From assembly GCA_007182875.1 (NCBI GenBank), contig AP019514.1, positions 2,232,001 through 2,296,000 of the forward strand: 64,000 nucleotides of DNA, in the 5' to 3' direction. The notes under the pieces were generated by a model, which did no database searches, was not told the origin of the DNA, and saw nothing but the letters and a program-made list of their open reading frames with translations. The DNA is from Vreelandella sulfidaeris. Its GTDB lineage: Bacteria; Pseudomonadota; Gammaproteobacteria; Pseudomonadales; Halomonadaceae. Both the position numbers and the translations under genes were made by a program. Below are positions 25,528-34,803 of the stretch, piece after piece (position 1 is the first letter of the stretch; every line of letters begins with the position of its first letter).

Positions 25528-26133
25528 ATGCTGATATGGACAAGTATGTTTAGATGGATTGGGTATTTGCTGCTGCTGACAGTCTGCGTCGTGATATCGG
25601 CCTGTGCCAGCAGTGTCACGCCGCCTGCCCGCTATATGCTACCGAGCGAACCGTTGGCAAGCACACCGAGTCAACCCGAGGGCACACTTGTGCTGGGCAC
25701 TCCTCGGCTTGCCCACTACCTGGACGTCGATGGCATCGTGATGCAACTTGATGACATTACGCTGAACGCCGCGCGGGAACATCAATGGGCAGAAGGGTTA
25801 GACAGGCAGCTGGAGCGGAGGATGCGCACCCACCTATCGCAAGCGCTACCAACGCTTAGAGTTGTCCGTACCGAAAGTAGACAACCCAATGCGCTGTCTT
25901 TGCGCTTAAACATTGACCAATTCCAGGGCCGCTTTGATGGCGTGGCCGTGGCTAGCGGCCAATGGCAATTGCTGAATGGCGAGGGAGAGCTACTAGCAAT
26001 GGAAAATTTCTATGCGGATACAGCCCTTGAACAAGATGGCTACCCGGCGCTGGTACGCGCATTGAGTGAAAGCTGGGACCAGGCCGCCGAGCTCATCGCC
26101 AACAACATACGCCAAGGCAACTATTTTGATTAG
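25528..26133 (+). CDS. pqiC: PqiC, outer-membrane lipoprotein of the Pqi lipid-transport system
   Basis: A 201-residue lipoprotein with a signal peptide and lipobox ISAC, the acylated cysteine being residue 26. The following ASSVTPPARYMLP is a typical start of the ABC-type transport auxiliary lipoprotein family (PqiC/YmbA). In E. coli this lipoprotein docks PqiB to the outer membrane. The frame is intact. A strong AAGGAG precedes the ATG, 9 bp after pqiB. Confidence 0.88.
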   Translation: MLIWTSMFRWIGYLLLLTVCVVISACASSVTPPARYMLPSEPLASTPSQPEGTLVLGTPRLAHYLDVDGIVMQLDDITLNAAREHQWAEGLDRQLERRMRTHLSQALPTLRVVRTESRQPNALSLRLNIDQFQGRFDGVAVASGQWQLLNGEGELLAMENFYADTALEQDGYPALVRALSESWDQAAELIANNIRQGNYFD

Positions 26134-26223
26134 CCCTAGGTTTTTAAGCCTAGGCTTTTACACCCTCGGTTTTTAAACTTCGGGTTTTTAAACTTCGGTT
26201 TTTTAAACATCGGTTTTTTTAAA
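26134..26223. repeat. Tandem repeat of six 14-16 bp T-rich units after pqiC
   Basis: Six consecutive units follow the pattern C-N-T-(C/A)-G-G, a run of T residues, then AAA, for example CTTCGGTTTTTTAAA and CATCGGTTTTTTTAAA. Unit length varies with the T run. The array starts immediately after the pqiC stop. Each T run could aid termination, but no strong GC stem goes with them. Confidence 0.75.
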
Positions 26224-26272
26224 CATAGCTTGCTGAACTACGCTTAATGCTCTTCTTCTCAGAGATGTTCAC

Positions 26273-26766
26273 ATGACAGATGATTCGAACAACACAGCAG
26301 TACTACCCGCGGAGCAATTGCGCGATGCGGTGGATGCTTTGAGACAGACGGTAACGACACTACTGGAGGGCGAAGCATCGCTGACGACCTATGAAACTGC
26401 TATCAATAGCCATGACGCCCTTCTTGATCAGCTAGCCATGCACTCACTTGACGCCCCAACGCTCGCCGCGCTTGAGCGTATTGAACAATTTATCACCCTG
26501 CACGCGGGAACTTACTATCAAACCGCCATCGCCAAGCTGGACGAAAACAGAAAAATCGTTTTATCTCACTGTTTGCGCGACGGCTACTCGCCCTGGATGG
26601 CTTAGGGCCAGCAACTGCGCGCCAGCTTTTTCAGCTAGGTGTTTTTACCCCGGAGCACTTTTTCGCATTAACACCCAAGGAGCTTGCTCAGCTTCAACTG
26701 CCACCTGCCACTTTAGCTCGGTTAATTCCCCTACATGCCCAGCAATCTTGCGCTGACAAGCGATAG
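26273..26766 (+). CDS. Small protein with an N-terminal helical domain and a C-terminal helix-hairpin-helix-like region, one frameshift
   Basis: I do not recognise a named family. The first about 108 residues are acidic and helical (AEQLRDAVDALRQTVTTLL and so on), with no signal peptide or membrane segment. After a frame change near 26600 the C-terminus reads LDGLGPATARQLFQLGV, then FFALTPKELAQLQLP. That looks like helix-hairpin-helix modules of the kind that touch DNA or RNA backbones. The combined protein is about 164 residues. It is followed by a 284 bp gap and the rhlE-like helicase, so a nucleic-acid role is conceivable but unproved. Confidence 0.6.
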
Positions 26767-27050
26767 CTAAACAAGCTGACGTTTCATAACCGTGTTATAC
26801 TGCTTGGCTTATTACTGACACGTAAGTTTTCTGGTGTGTCCGTGCACACCCGATGAGAGCGCCTCTGCGCGCTGTCACCTTCACGTCTCCTTTCACGGTC
26901 ATCCACGGCTAACCAACGACCATCGCGGCACGCTGAATTATCTGGCACACTTCGCTGCCGCGAAGGTGTATCAACCTCGCTTTTGAACATTACATCTAGT
27001 GATAACAACCACTTACCGGGGCTTACTCACTAGGTGACTGCGGAGAACGC
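26767..27050. other. Long leader region upstream of the RhlE-type helicase
   Basis: About 284 bp without a convincing gene. A plausible -10 (TTATACT, about 26793-26799) lies near its start, which would give the helicase mRNA a 5' leader of over 240 bases. The first part contains short inverted segments such as GTGTGTCCGTGCACAC-like sequence around 26834-26849. No known riboswitch was recognised. Confidence 0.4.
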
Positions 27051-28305
27051 ATGAGCTTTTCTGAACTTGGCCTGCACGCCGATTTGTTACGCGCTGTCAC
27101 AGCGCAAGGTTACCGAGCCTACCCCGATACAACGACAGGCCATCCCCGTCGTACTAGAAGGCCGTGACATGCTGGCCAGCGCCCAAACCGGCACTGGCAA
27201 AACAGCTGGATTCACGCTGCCCATGTTACAACGTCTTACTGCTGGACCACGACCTGGAAAGCGCCAGGTACGAGCGCTTGTGTTAACTCCTACCCGTGAG
27301 CTCGCCGCTCAAGTAGGCGATAGCGTGTCGACTTATGGCCAGCATCTCGCGCTGCGCTCGCATATTATCTTTGGCGGTGTCGGTCAGCAGCCTCAAATCG
27401 ATGCCCTGAAGGCTGGCTTAGATGTGCTTATCGCCACCCCCGGTCGCCTATTAGACCTTCATCAGCAAGGGCATATTGATCTTTCAGCCGTTGAAATTTT
27501 AGTGCTTGATGAAGCTGACCGCATGCTGGATATGGGCTTTATCCATGACATTAAACGGCTGCTGCGTCTGGTGCCCAAAAGCGTCAAAACCTGCTGTTCT
27601 CTGCAACCTTCTCCAATGAGATACAAACCCTGGCTCAACAGCTGCTGGATAACCCGGCTATGATTGAGGTTGCGCCGCGCAATGCCACCGCCGAGAAAAT
27701 TGAGCAAGCTATTTACCGGGTAGATCGCGAGAAAAAGCGTGAACTACTGGCCCACCTAATCCAGCAAAACGGCTGGTTTCAAGTACTGGTGTTTACGCGA
27801 ACCAAACATGGTGCTAACCGCCTTGCCGAGCAGCTTTCCAAACAGGAAATTCCCGCCATGGCTATTCATGGCAACAAAAGTCAGGGGAGCCCGCACGCGC
27901 GCTTTAACGGCTTTTAAGAGTGGTGACCTGCAGGTGTTGGTGGCGACCGACATCGCTGCCCGTGGCTTGGACATCAATGAACTGCCCCACGTGGTTAATT
28001 TCGACCTGCCCAACGTAGCCGAAGATTATGTACACCGCATTGGGCGTACCGGGCGTGCTGGCAGCAATGGCGAAGCCGTTTCATTAGTGTGTGTCGACGA
28101 ACACGCCTTGCTAGGCAATATTGAGCGGCTGATAAAACAGACGCTACCAAAGCATATCGTGCCAGGCTTTGAACCCGACCCGAGCATCAAACCTGAGCCC
28201 ATTGAGAATGGTCGTCGCAACCAGCGCCAGCCTCGCGCCAAACGCAAACCGGAAGGCCAGAGCGCCAATAACGGCGGTGAACGCAAACGACGCGCTCGGC
28301 GCTAG
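27051..28305 (+). CDS. rhlE: DEAD-box RNA helicase, RhlE-type, frameshifted
   Basis: An ATP-dependent RNA helicase involved in ribosome assembly and RNA turnover. The motifs in order are the Q-motif [14 protein letters not shown], motif I AQTGTGKT, Ia PTRELA, Ib [28 protein letters not shown] (across a frame change), [25 protein letters not shown] and [12 protein letters not shown]. The C-terminal tail is basic and low in complexity ([21 protein letters not shown]). The start is the ATG after GGAG at 27042. Frame changes occur near 27105, 27590 and 27890. About 417 residues. RhlE is favoured over SrmB or DbpA by the [18 protein letters not shown] context and the basic tail. Confidence 0.87.
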
Positions 28306-28316
28306 CTCACAGTTCA

Positions 28317-28349
28317 GGAATATGCGAAGGTGTCGCCTTTGCATATTCC
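28317..28349. terminator. Hairpin after the RhlE-type helicase gene
   Basis: A 14-bp inverted repeat (GGAATATGCGAAGG and its complement with one mismatch) and a five-base loop lie 12 bp past the stop. No T run follows, so the hairpin could be a weak terminator or an mRNA stabiliser. Confidence 0.55.
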
Positions 28350-28411
28350 AAGTCGCTGTATCTAGCAACTATTTTAGCCGTTAGGCATGAACTACTTTTC
28401 ATGGAGTGATT

Positions 28412-28915
28412 ATGGCCTCATCCCAACTTATGGCCGACTATCGTCAATGGCTGACATTTCAACGTCAAGAACAGCTCAGCCGTGAACATCAAGGGATTGT
28501 TCAACGTCTAGAGGATGCTCGCGCATCAGCTAATCAAGTCGTTCAGGCCTACCGCAGCATGGCTGAAAAAGCATCTGTCGAGGGCGCTTGTTACCGTACG
28601 ATTTTCTTGCGCCAACGCGATGACAAACACTCCCTGCCATGTGAAGGGTGGCTGTTCGTACGCCGCGTGCTGAGTGAAGGGAATAGCACGCGCGTGCGTG
28701 TCACCCTGCTTGAAACGTTTACGCTTGAAGATGGCATCATGGCGGCAGGCGATAAACCTGCACGCAAGCTAACCTTAGAGATCTATGATCAGTTACAGAT
28801 AGATAAAGGCATGCGAACAAGTGTAAAAGTGGACTGCTTGGACACCCCTCAAGACTACCATTTTATTACCCTACTCGATGCTGTTCGCGGAGACTTGCGC
28901 CCTCACCTTAAGTAA
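28412..28915 (+). CDS. Hypothetical cytosolic protein of 167 residues
   Basis: The frame is intact, with GGAG 5 bases before the ATG at 28412. The N-terminal third is helical and charged (LMADYRQWLTFQRQEQLSREHQ-type heptad pattern, possibly a coiled coil). The rest has alternating strands such as VRVTLLETFTLEDGI and ARKLTLEIYDQL. There is no signal peptide, membrane segment or recognisable catalytic motif. It lies 25 bp before an MFS transporter on the same strand, so they may share a transcript. I do not know its function. Confidence 0.7.
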   Translation: MASSQLMADYRQWLTFQRQEQLSREHQGIVQRLEDARASANQVVQAYRSMAEKASVEGACYRTIFLRQRDDKHSLPCEGWLFVRRVLSEGNSTRVRVTLLETFTLEDGIMAAGDKPARKLTLEIYDQLQIDKGMRTSVKVDCLDTPQDYHFITLLDAVRGDLRPHLK

Positions 28916-28940
28916 ACGTTAACGTGAAATAAGCATAGAT

Positions 28941-30152
28941 ATGGCATCGCGTCGTTCAATTACCTTTATTCTGCTGATGGTCGTGGTGGGGCTAAATTTA
29001 CGCCCTGCCATGTCGTCCGTTGCCCCTTATTGACACGCCTGCAGGAGAGCGCTGGGCTTTCAGCAGCCGCAGCGGGGCTACTCACTACGCTTCCCGTGCT
29101 ATTTTTAGGCCTTTCCGCCCCGCTCGCTCCAACGTTAGCAAAGCACCTAGGCAGCGAACGTACGTTGAGTGCCGCGCTCATTCTGCTGGCAGCAGGGCTT
29201 ATATTACGTGGCTTGCCATTTCCCGAGTGTGTTATTTATCGGCTCTGCGATGGCAGGCTGCGCAATCGGTATCGGCGGCACGCTGCTACCTGCCCTGGTT
29301 AAACGTGAACTCCCAGAAAGCGCCGACCTGCTCACCGGCTTATACACCATGGCGCTCTGCCTGGGCGGAGCGCTGGGGGCCGGCTTGAGCGTGCCCCCTT
29401 ACGCAACTACTCGGTAGTTGGCAGGCAAGCTTAATGAGCTGGTCACTACTGGCGCTGCTAGCGCTTGTTTTATGGCACTATCAAATGCCCCGCTCTACCA
29501 CACCAAACACGCCCAATCCGCCCAAAAGCGGCATATTCCGCCTGCTTAAGCAACCGCTGACCTGGCACGTTATGCTATTTATGGGCATTCAGTCCTCCAT
29601 GGCCTATATCGTGTTTGGATGGCTTCCTACACTGCTGGTTGAGCGCGGCTATAACGAAGCCGATGCAGGCTGGACCATGGCCGTTTCGATTATGTGTCAA
29701 CTGGCTTCAGCCCTGGGCGCTCCCTGGCTTGCTCGCTTGGGGCGAGACCAGCGCCCCGCTTTATTACTGGTACTTTTGAGTACCGCCGCGGGATTATGGA
29801 TGCTGCTTATCGCACCACTGGAGTGGAAATGGCCCGGCGCCGCCCTGCTAGGCATTGGCCAAGGCGGCAGCTTTAGCTTAGCGCTCAGCTTGTTAGTCTT
29901 ACGCACAGCCAATTCACGCCTTGCAGGCCAGCTCTCAGGGCTTGTCCAGGGCGGTGGGTACACATTGGCAGCATTGGGGCCTTTTGGTAGGGGGTTATGC
30001 TCCAATTAGGCGCCCACATAACTCACATTGCCTGGTTATTAATCGCTCTAATCAGTGTTTGCTGTGGCTTTGCGTTACTGGCTGGGCGTAATCAGCGCTT
30101 GAATGACCAAAGTGGCGGACTTTTGGTAGAGCGCGGTACTCGCACTAACTGA
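28941..30152 (+). CDS. MFS transporter, CynX/NimT-like, frameshifted
   Basis: A 12-helix inner-membrane transporter of about 403 residues. It begins MASRRSITFILLMVVVGLNLRPA, and the NLRPA motif at the end of helix 1 is characteristic of the CynX (cyanate) and NimT (2-nitroimidazole) branch. Later segments include GIGGTLLPALVKREL, MGIQSSMAYIVFGWLPTLL and GIGQGGSFSLALSLLVLRT. Frame changes occur near 29030, 29230, 29400 and 29985. The substrate cannot be told from the sequence. The next gene, asparaginase, starts 29 bp later. Confidence 0.83.
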
Positions 30153-30181
30153 TTAGCAGGTTTCGTACAAAGCCCCTGGAG

Positions 30182-31257
30182 ATGACGATGCCCCCCTACT
30201 CTCTTCTAGCAAGCAATAACCCACATCAAGAGCGCGTCTTAGTCATTTATACGGGCGGAACCATCGGCATGCAGCCGCATGCTAATGGGCTTGCGCCTGG
30301 TGGCGATTTCGCCAAGCGAATGACCATCGCCCTTAGCCAGTTACCGATTGCCCAACAGCATGCTCTGCCGCCATATGAGGTCATCAGCTACACCACACTG
30401 ATTGACTCAAGCGCCGCCACCCCACTTACCTGGCAACAGCTTGCCCGCGATATCAGCGACCAATTAACGGCCTACACAGGCTTCGTCATTATTCATGGCA
30501 CCGACACCCTTAGCTGGACCGCCGCCAGCCTAGCCTATCAATTGCAAGGGTTGGATCGCCCCGTGGTCGTAACGGGCTCCATGTTACCGCTGGAAGCACC
30601 CGACAGTGACGCCGTAGGCAATTTACACGGCGCGCTGCAGTTCGCCTCTAAGCCCGCCCTACAAGAAGTGGCTATTTACTTTGCCGGGCAACTGCTACGT
30701 GGCACCCGCGCCATCAAGCAGCATAGCGAAGCGGTCATTGCCTTCGCGAGCCCCAACTACCCGTTGCTCGGCGAGCGTGTTGGCGACGATTTCGTTTATT
30801 ACCCCAGTCGTGGACTTGGCCTTCAACAACGAGGTGCCCCTCGCTTCGAGCTACCCGATTACCGTTTGGTCAATCAAGGTGAGGGTCGTACGCATCGTCC
30901 TGTGGCCAGGAATTTCAGCCTGGCAATTGGACGCTTGGTTGAGTGATTCTCGCGTTAAGGGCGCATTACTGCAGCTCTGGGGGCGGGAAACACACCCGAC
31001 GACCCCAGCTTGCTTAACGTACTGGCTAAAGCCAGCGGAGAAGGCAAGCTGCTAGCTGCTATTAGCCAGTGCCCGCAGGGCAGTGTTCAGTTGGCGCTTA
31101 CGCGGCGGGTCATGGTCTCAGCGATGCAGGCATACTCGCGGGCGATGATATGACACCGGAGGCAGCTTTCACAAAGCTTGCCCACTTACTGGCCCAGCCT
31201 CTCTCTTTAGAGGATCAGCGCCAACGATTTTTAACGCCGCTCGTCGGAGAACGTTAA
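30182..31257 (+). CDS. ansA: Type I (cytosolic) L-asparaginase, frameshifted
   Basis: It hydrolyses L-asparagine to aspartate and ammonia. The first catalytic threonine is in VIYTGGTIGMQ and the second in FVIIHGTDTLSWTA. There is no signal peptide, which with the sequence style points to the cytosolic low-affinity form. Other family marks are VVVTGSMLPLEAPDSDAVGN and YAAGHGLSDAG. A frame change near 30885, with others near 30985 and 31080, splits the C-terminal domain. The rebuilt protein has about 358 residues. Either of two nearby in-frame ATGs (30182, 30188) could be used. Confidence 0.88.
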
Positions 31258-31307
31258 CCAGTCAAAGCTGATAAATGTTAGCGTAGGCTGAGAATCAAGT
31301 AAGGTGG

Positions 31308-31358
31308 TAGAAAGCACTCTGTTATAGAAAGTACTCTGTTATAGAAAACACTCTAATC
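31308..31358. repeat. Three tandem copies of a 17-bp unit
   Basis: Consecutive units TAGAAAGCACTCTGTTA, TAGAAAGTACTCTGTTA and TAGAAAACACTCTAATC lie between the asparaginase stop and the DUF2789 gene. The first two differ at one base. The array ends 21 bp before the next ATG, so it is probably transcribed as part of the leader. Confidence 0.8.
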
Positions 31359-31379
31359 GACTGAAGGAGCAACAGAATA

Positions 31380-31617
31380 TGGAAAACCGGTGCATCATTT
31401 CAGCGAATTATTCGAGCAACTGGGCCTTGCTTCTGATCCTGACTCAATTGAGCGCTTTATACAGCGCAACGCCCCACTACCGGAGACAATGCCACTTGCT
31501 GAAGCGCCCTGTTGGAACGAAGGCCAAGCAGAGTTTCTAAAAGAGGCGGTTGACGAAGATGCCGATTGGGCAGAAGTCGTCGACCACCTGGATGCCTCGA
31601 TGCATAAGCCAAACTAG
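31380..31617 (+). CDS. DUF2789 family protein, small acidic cytosolic protein, one frameshift at the N-terminus
   Basis: About 78 residues of unknown function. After correction the start reads MENPVHHFSELFEQLGLASD. One C seems to be missing at 31389-31390, because the ATG at 31380 with AAGGAG before it is out of frame with the rest by one base. The remainder (WNEGQAEFLKEAVDEDADWA) is the conserved body of the DUF2789 family, common in Pseudomonas and Halomonas. There is no signal or membrane segment. Confidence 0.75.
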
Positions 31618-31633
31618 CACTCTAGTGCGTTAA

Positions 31634-31662
31634 TTAGTGCGCCGCCGATTGTGGCGCACTAA
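31634..31662. terminator. Bidirectional hairpin between convergent genes
   Basis: A perfect 10-bp stem TTAGTGCGCC/GGCGCACTAA with a nine-base loop lies between the DUF2789 and SRPBCC genes, overlapping the last codon of the latter. Confidence 0.7.
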
Positions 31663-32076
31663 CCATTCAAACGCGCCTCTACGCGATCAAGAATTTGACG
31701 ACTGACTTTCCCCACCAACGGTTTGGCAGCTTTATTAACCGCCTTTTCCATTAACCGGTTACGAATTTCATAACTCAAAGTAAGCGCCACTTCCGTACCT
31801 TCGGGCACTTCGCGTAGGCGATATCGCCCCTGGTTTTTAACGCCGTCTAACGACTCCCAGGCAAGCACATGTGGCGGCTGGATCTCAGTGATCATGACGT
31901 CAAACGACCAATCCATTCCCACTGCGCGTACATGCCATCGATAGCGGTTTTCCCTAACGAGTCGATGGAGCGAATCAGATCCGAGTAATCAGCAAAATCT
32001 TCGACGCGTCTCAATAATTCAAACACCCCTTTCAGGGGGGAGCCTTAACAATTTCACTGTGCTCAATGGTAGCCAT
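31659..32076 (-). CDS. SRPBCC (START-like) ligand-binding fold protein, frameshifted N-terminus
   Basis: A small protein of about 139 residues. It starts MATIEHSEIVKAP, followed after a frame change near 32035 by FELLRRVEDFADYSDLIRS and then FDVMITEIQPPHVLAWESLDG. This is the polyketide-cyclase or Bet v1-like fold, with a helix-grip pocket for hydrophobic ligands. A second frame change lies near 31925. The start has GAGGG before it. It resembles the family related to RatA/CoQ10-binding proteins, but the ligand is unknown. It is convergent with the DUF2789 gene. Confidence 0.7.
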
Positions 32077-32282
32077 TGTTTTCCCTCTAACAGCGTGAGT
32101 GTTAGCGTATCATGTCGAAATTAATGCTGCCCGCCAATGCTGTGTTTACTTCAATATGCGCTAGAACTGGTCAGATTCACGGCTATTGCGTAAACTGCCG
32201 ACCTCCGGACCGGACCCCGGAACGCCGCGCCAGCTAATCGCTGCACGCGATTAACAAATTCTCCGACAATGAGTGTTTTATC

Positions 32283-32994
32283 ATGTCTTCAACACCCTAC
32301 GTGGCTGCTGATACAGCGACCACGGCCATCGTTATCTATTCCGGCGGAATGGACTCTTTACCGTGCTTCACCGCGCATTGCGTGAAGGACTCAACGTACA
32401 CGCGCTGTCTTTTGATTATGGCCAGCGACATGCCCGTGAACTCGACACCGCGCGTCAGGTTTGCGCTGCACTTGGTCTGCCACACCAAGTGGTCGATATT
32501 CGAGCAATACACAGCCTGATTGATAATTCAGCCCTGACCAATCCAGACCAACCGATGCCCCAGGGTAACTATGCCGCGGACAATTTACACGATACCGTAG
32601 TACCCAATCGCAATATGATTCTGCTCTCCTGGCGATTGCCAAGGCCGTGAACATTGGTGCGGAGCGAGTCGACTACGGTGCCCATGGCGGTGATCACGTT
32701 CTCTATCCCGATTGTCGCCCCGAATTCGTCGAGGCAATGGATCACGTAGCAGGCATCGCCAACTTCGAGCCAGTGAAGCTACACGCCCCTTATCTCTATG
32801 CGAGCAAGGCAGACATTCTTCGCGAAGGCTTGGCCATGGGCTTGGATTACCGCCTTACCTGGACGTGCTACGAAGGCCGTGAACTTGCCTGTGGCATGTG
32901 TGGAAGCTGCCGCGAGCGGTTAGCTGCCTTTGCTGCCAACGGTGTCACCGACCCATTAGGCTATAACCCAGACACCACAGCAGGCCAGGGCTGA
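32283..32994 (+). CDS. queC: 7-cyano-7-deazaguanine synthase, frameshifted
   Basis: QueC converts 7-carboxy-7-deazaguanine to preQ0 with ATP and ammonia, in queuosine synthesis. The N-terminal PP-loop motif is [10 protein letters not shown]. The body shows [17 protein letters not shown] and [11 protein letters not shown]. The C-terminal zinc site shows [18 protein letters not shown] with its cysteines. Frame changes occur near 32360 and 32630. The rebuilt length is about 237 residues. The stop overlaps the queE ATG (TGATG), so the two are translationally coupled. Confidence 0.92.
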
Positions 32995-33661
32995 TGTATC
33001 AGGTTAAAGAAGCGTTTTATACCCTGCAGGGCGAAGGCGCCCAAGCGGGCAGAGCGAGCGTTTTCTGCCGCTTTAGCGGCTGCAATCTATGGTCGGGCCG
33101 CGAAATTGACCGGGCGACCGCTAAATGCACCTTTGCGATACCGACTTTATCGGTACAAACGGTATCAATGGCGGAAAGTTTGTCACTGCCAATGCGCTTG
33201 CCCAGCATATAGCGTCTCTCTGGCCCAGCCAAAGCGGTGACGCAAAGCCCGATACAAAGAACGATGCAACGCCCTATGTAGTATTTACCGGCGGTGAGCC
33301 TTTGCTGCAGCTTGACGCGACGTTGATTACCGCACTGCACAGCCATGGGTTTGAGGTGGCGGTCGAGACCAACGGTACGCTTGCTCCACCCCCGGGCATT
33401 GACTGGCTATGCGTCAGTCCTAAGGGCAGCAATTCGTTAGCCGTTACGCAAGGCGACGAGTTAAAGCTCGTTTTTCCTCAAGCAGATGCTCCGCCAGAGC
33501 AGTTTTCAAGCCTTGATTTTTCGCCACTTTTTCTTGCAGCCGATGGATCTTACCCCTCTCAATCAGGAGAAGACCACCGTCGCAGAAGCGACCGCTTACT
33601 GTATGGCTAACCCCAATGGCGACTGTCGCTGCAAATGCACAAACTAGCAGGCTTTGATTAA
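32994..33661 (+). CDS. queE: 7-carboxy-7-deazaguanine synthase (radical SAM), frameshifted
   Basis: QueE is a radical-SAM enzyme that makes 7-carboxy-7-deazaguanine from 6-carboxytetrahydropterin. The start YTLQGEGAQAGRASVFCRF is typical. The iron-sulfur cysteines appear as CRFSGCNLW and, after an insertion seen in many proteobacterial QueE proteins, a CTFCDTDF element spanning a frame change near 33125. YVVFTGGEPLLQLD follows, and the C-terminus ends SLQMHKLAGFD after frame changes near 33530 and 33610. The stop overlaps the ATG of the next gene. Confidence 0.9.
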
Positions 33662-34516
33662 TGTCCCTATTCGTTAAACAATTGACCCACATTGACGTAT
33701 CCCTGTGGTGCTCTCAGCGCGGCCTAGTGGGCTGTAGCTGGCTGGTGGACGCAGTACTGGATGGCGAGCTGGGCGAAGATGGCATGCTATTCGATTTTGG
33801 TGAAGTGAAACCATGGATCAAGCGCACCCTTGATAGCGGCTTAGATCATACTCTGCTGGTGCCCACAGCGGCATCAGGTATCAGTGTCTCCGAGTGTCCC
33901 GAAGGATTAAGCATTCGCACCACTACACCTTACCCAATGGAAGTGCGCGGGCCACAAGAGGCATTCACCCTGCTTCCCTGGCAAGCCATTACGCTTGATA
34001 AGGTCGCTGAGCATTTAAGCCAGCAGCTCACCGAACAGCGCCCTAAAAATGTCCACCAAGTCACCCTAACGCTTAGCGACGAGGCCATTGAAGGCGCTGC
34101 CTATGGCTACACGCACGGCCTAAAGCGCCACCAAGGCAACTGCCAGCGTATTGCCCATGGCCACCGTTCGCGGCTACATATCTTTCAGCAAGGGGCGCGT
34201 CAACCTAAGCTCGAACAGCAGTGGGCCACATGGTTGGATAATCGCTACCTGCTTGAAGAGGCGGATATCACCTCGCAGGAAAAGACTTCCTTACCTGCAG
34301 CTATCGGGCCGCCCAAGGCGATTTTTCCATTACGCTACCAGCGACGCTATGCGCTGTGCTCCCAGGCCCCACCACAGTAGAAAATATCGCCGCCTGGCTG
34401 GCAAAGAGGTTGCCACGCAAAGCGGCCAAGCCACACGCATTCAGGCGTTCGAGGGTATCAACAAGGGAGCGATTGCTATGTTTTCACCAAGTGCTCTACC
34501 AAGTACCAGGTTATGA
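33661..34516 (+). CDS. Double-domain 6-pyruvoyl/6-carboxytetrahydropterin synthase-like protein (QueD-like), frameshifted
   Basis: About 285 residues, twice the size of a usual QueD, and it lies directly behind queC-queE. It probably supplies 6-carboxytetrahydropterin for QueE or has evolved from that step. The first half keeps the tunnelling-fold features LFDFGEVKPWIK and LDHTLLVP but shows VGCSW where the zinc-binding LHGH is expected. The second half has a histidine at YTHGL and an AHGHRSRL motif, then TTVENIAAWLAKRL and FEGINKGAIA, the usual C-terminal marks. So two related units share the motifs between them. A frame change lies near 34290, with another near 34390. The stop overlaps the next ATG. 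Confidence 0.75.
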
Positions 34517-34768
34517 GTGAAGGCTGCCGTGCTGGATGTGGCGCCTGCTGTATAGCGCCTTCTATTAGCTCTGCCATTCCCGGCATGCCGGAAGGCAAGC
34601 CCGCGGGCATTCGCTGCGTACAGTTAGATGAAAATAATCTGTGCCGTTTGTTTGGCGATCCAAGTCGCCCCAGGGTTTGTGAGCGCTTTAACTTTGACGC
34701 CAGTGTGTGGCGAGCACCGGGAAGAGGCGCTCGCCACATTGACCTGGCTGGAGCAGGACACTTGCTAA
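34513..34768 (+). CDS. YkgJ-family cysteine-cluster protein (putative zinc- or iron-chelating), one frameshift
   Basis: About 85 residues. The N-terminal cysteines CRAGCGACC and later CVQLDENNLCRLFGD and VCERFNFD form the CxxCxxCC-type cluster of the YkgJ/UPF0153 family, proposed to bind zinc or an iron-sulfur cluster. A frame change near 34710 (a short GT repeat) shifts the end. After correction it finishes CGEHREEALATLTWLEQ with a stop at 34766-34768. It overlaps the QueD-like gene by 4 bases, so it is probably part of the que transcript. Confidence 0.8.
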
Positions 34769-34803
34769 GCAGCGTTCTGCTCTAGCTGATCAACCTTCTG
34801 CGC

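Noticed and set aside
32077..32282. Possible preQ1 riboswitch before queC
   Set aside because: No match to the conserved core or pseudoknot of known preQ1 classes could be seen, and this gene order is not usually riboswitch-controlled in gammaproteobacteria.
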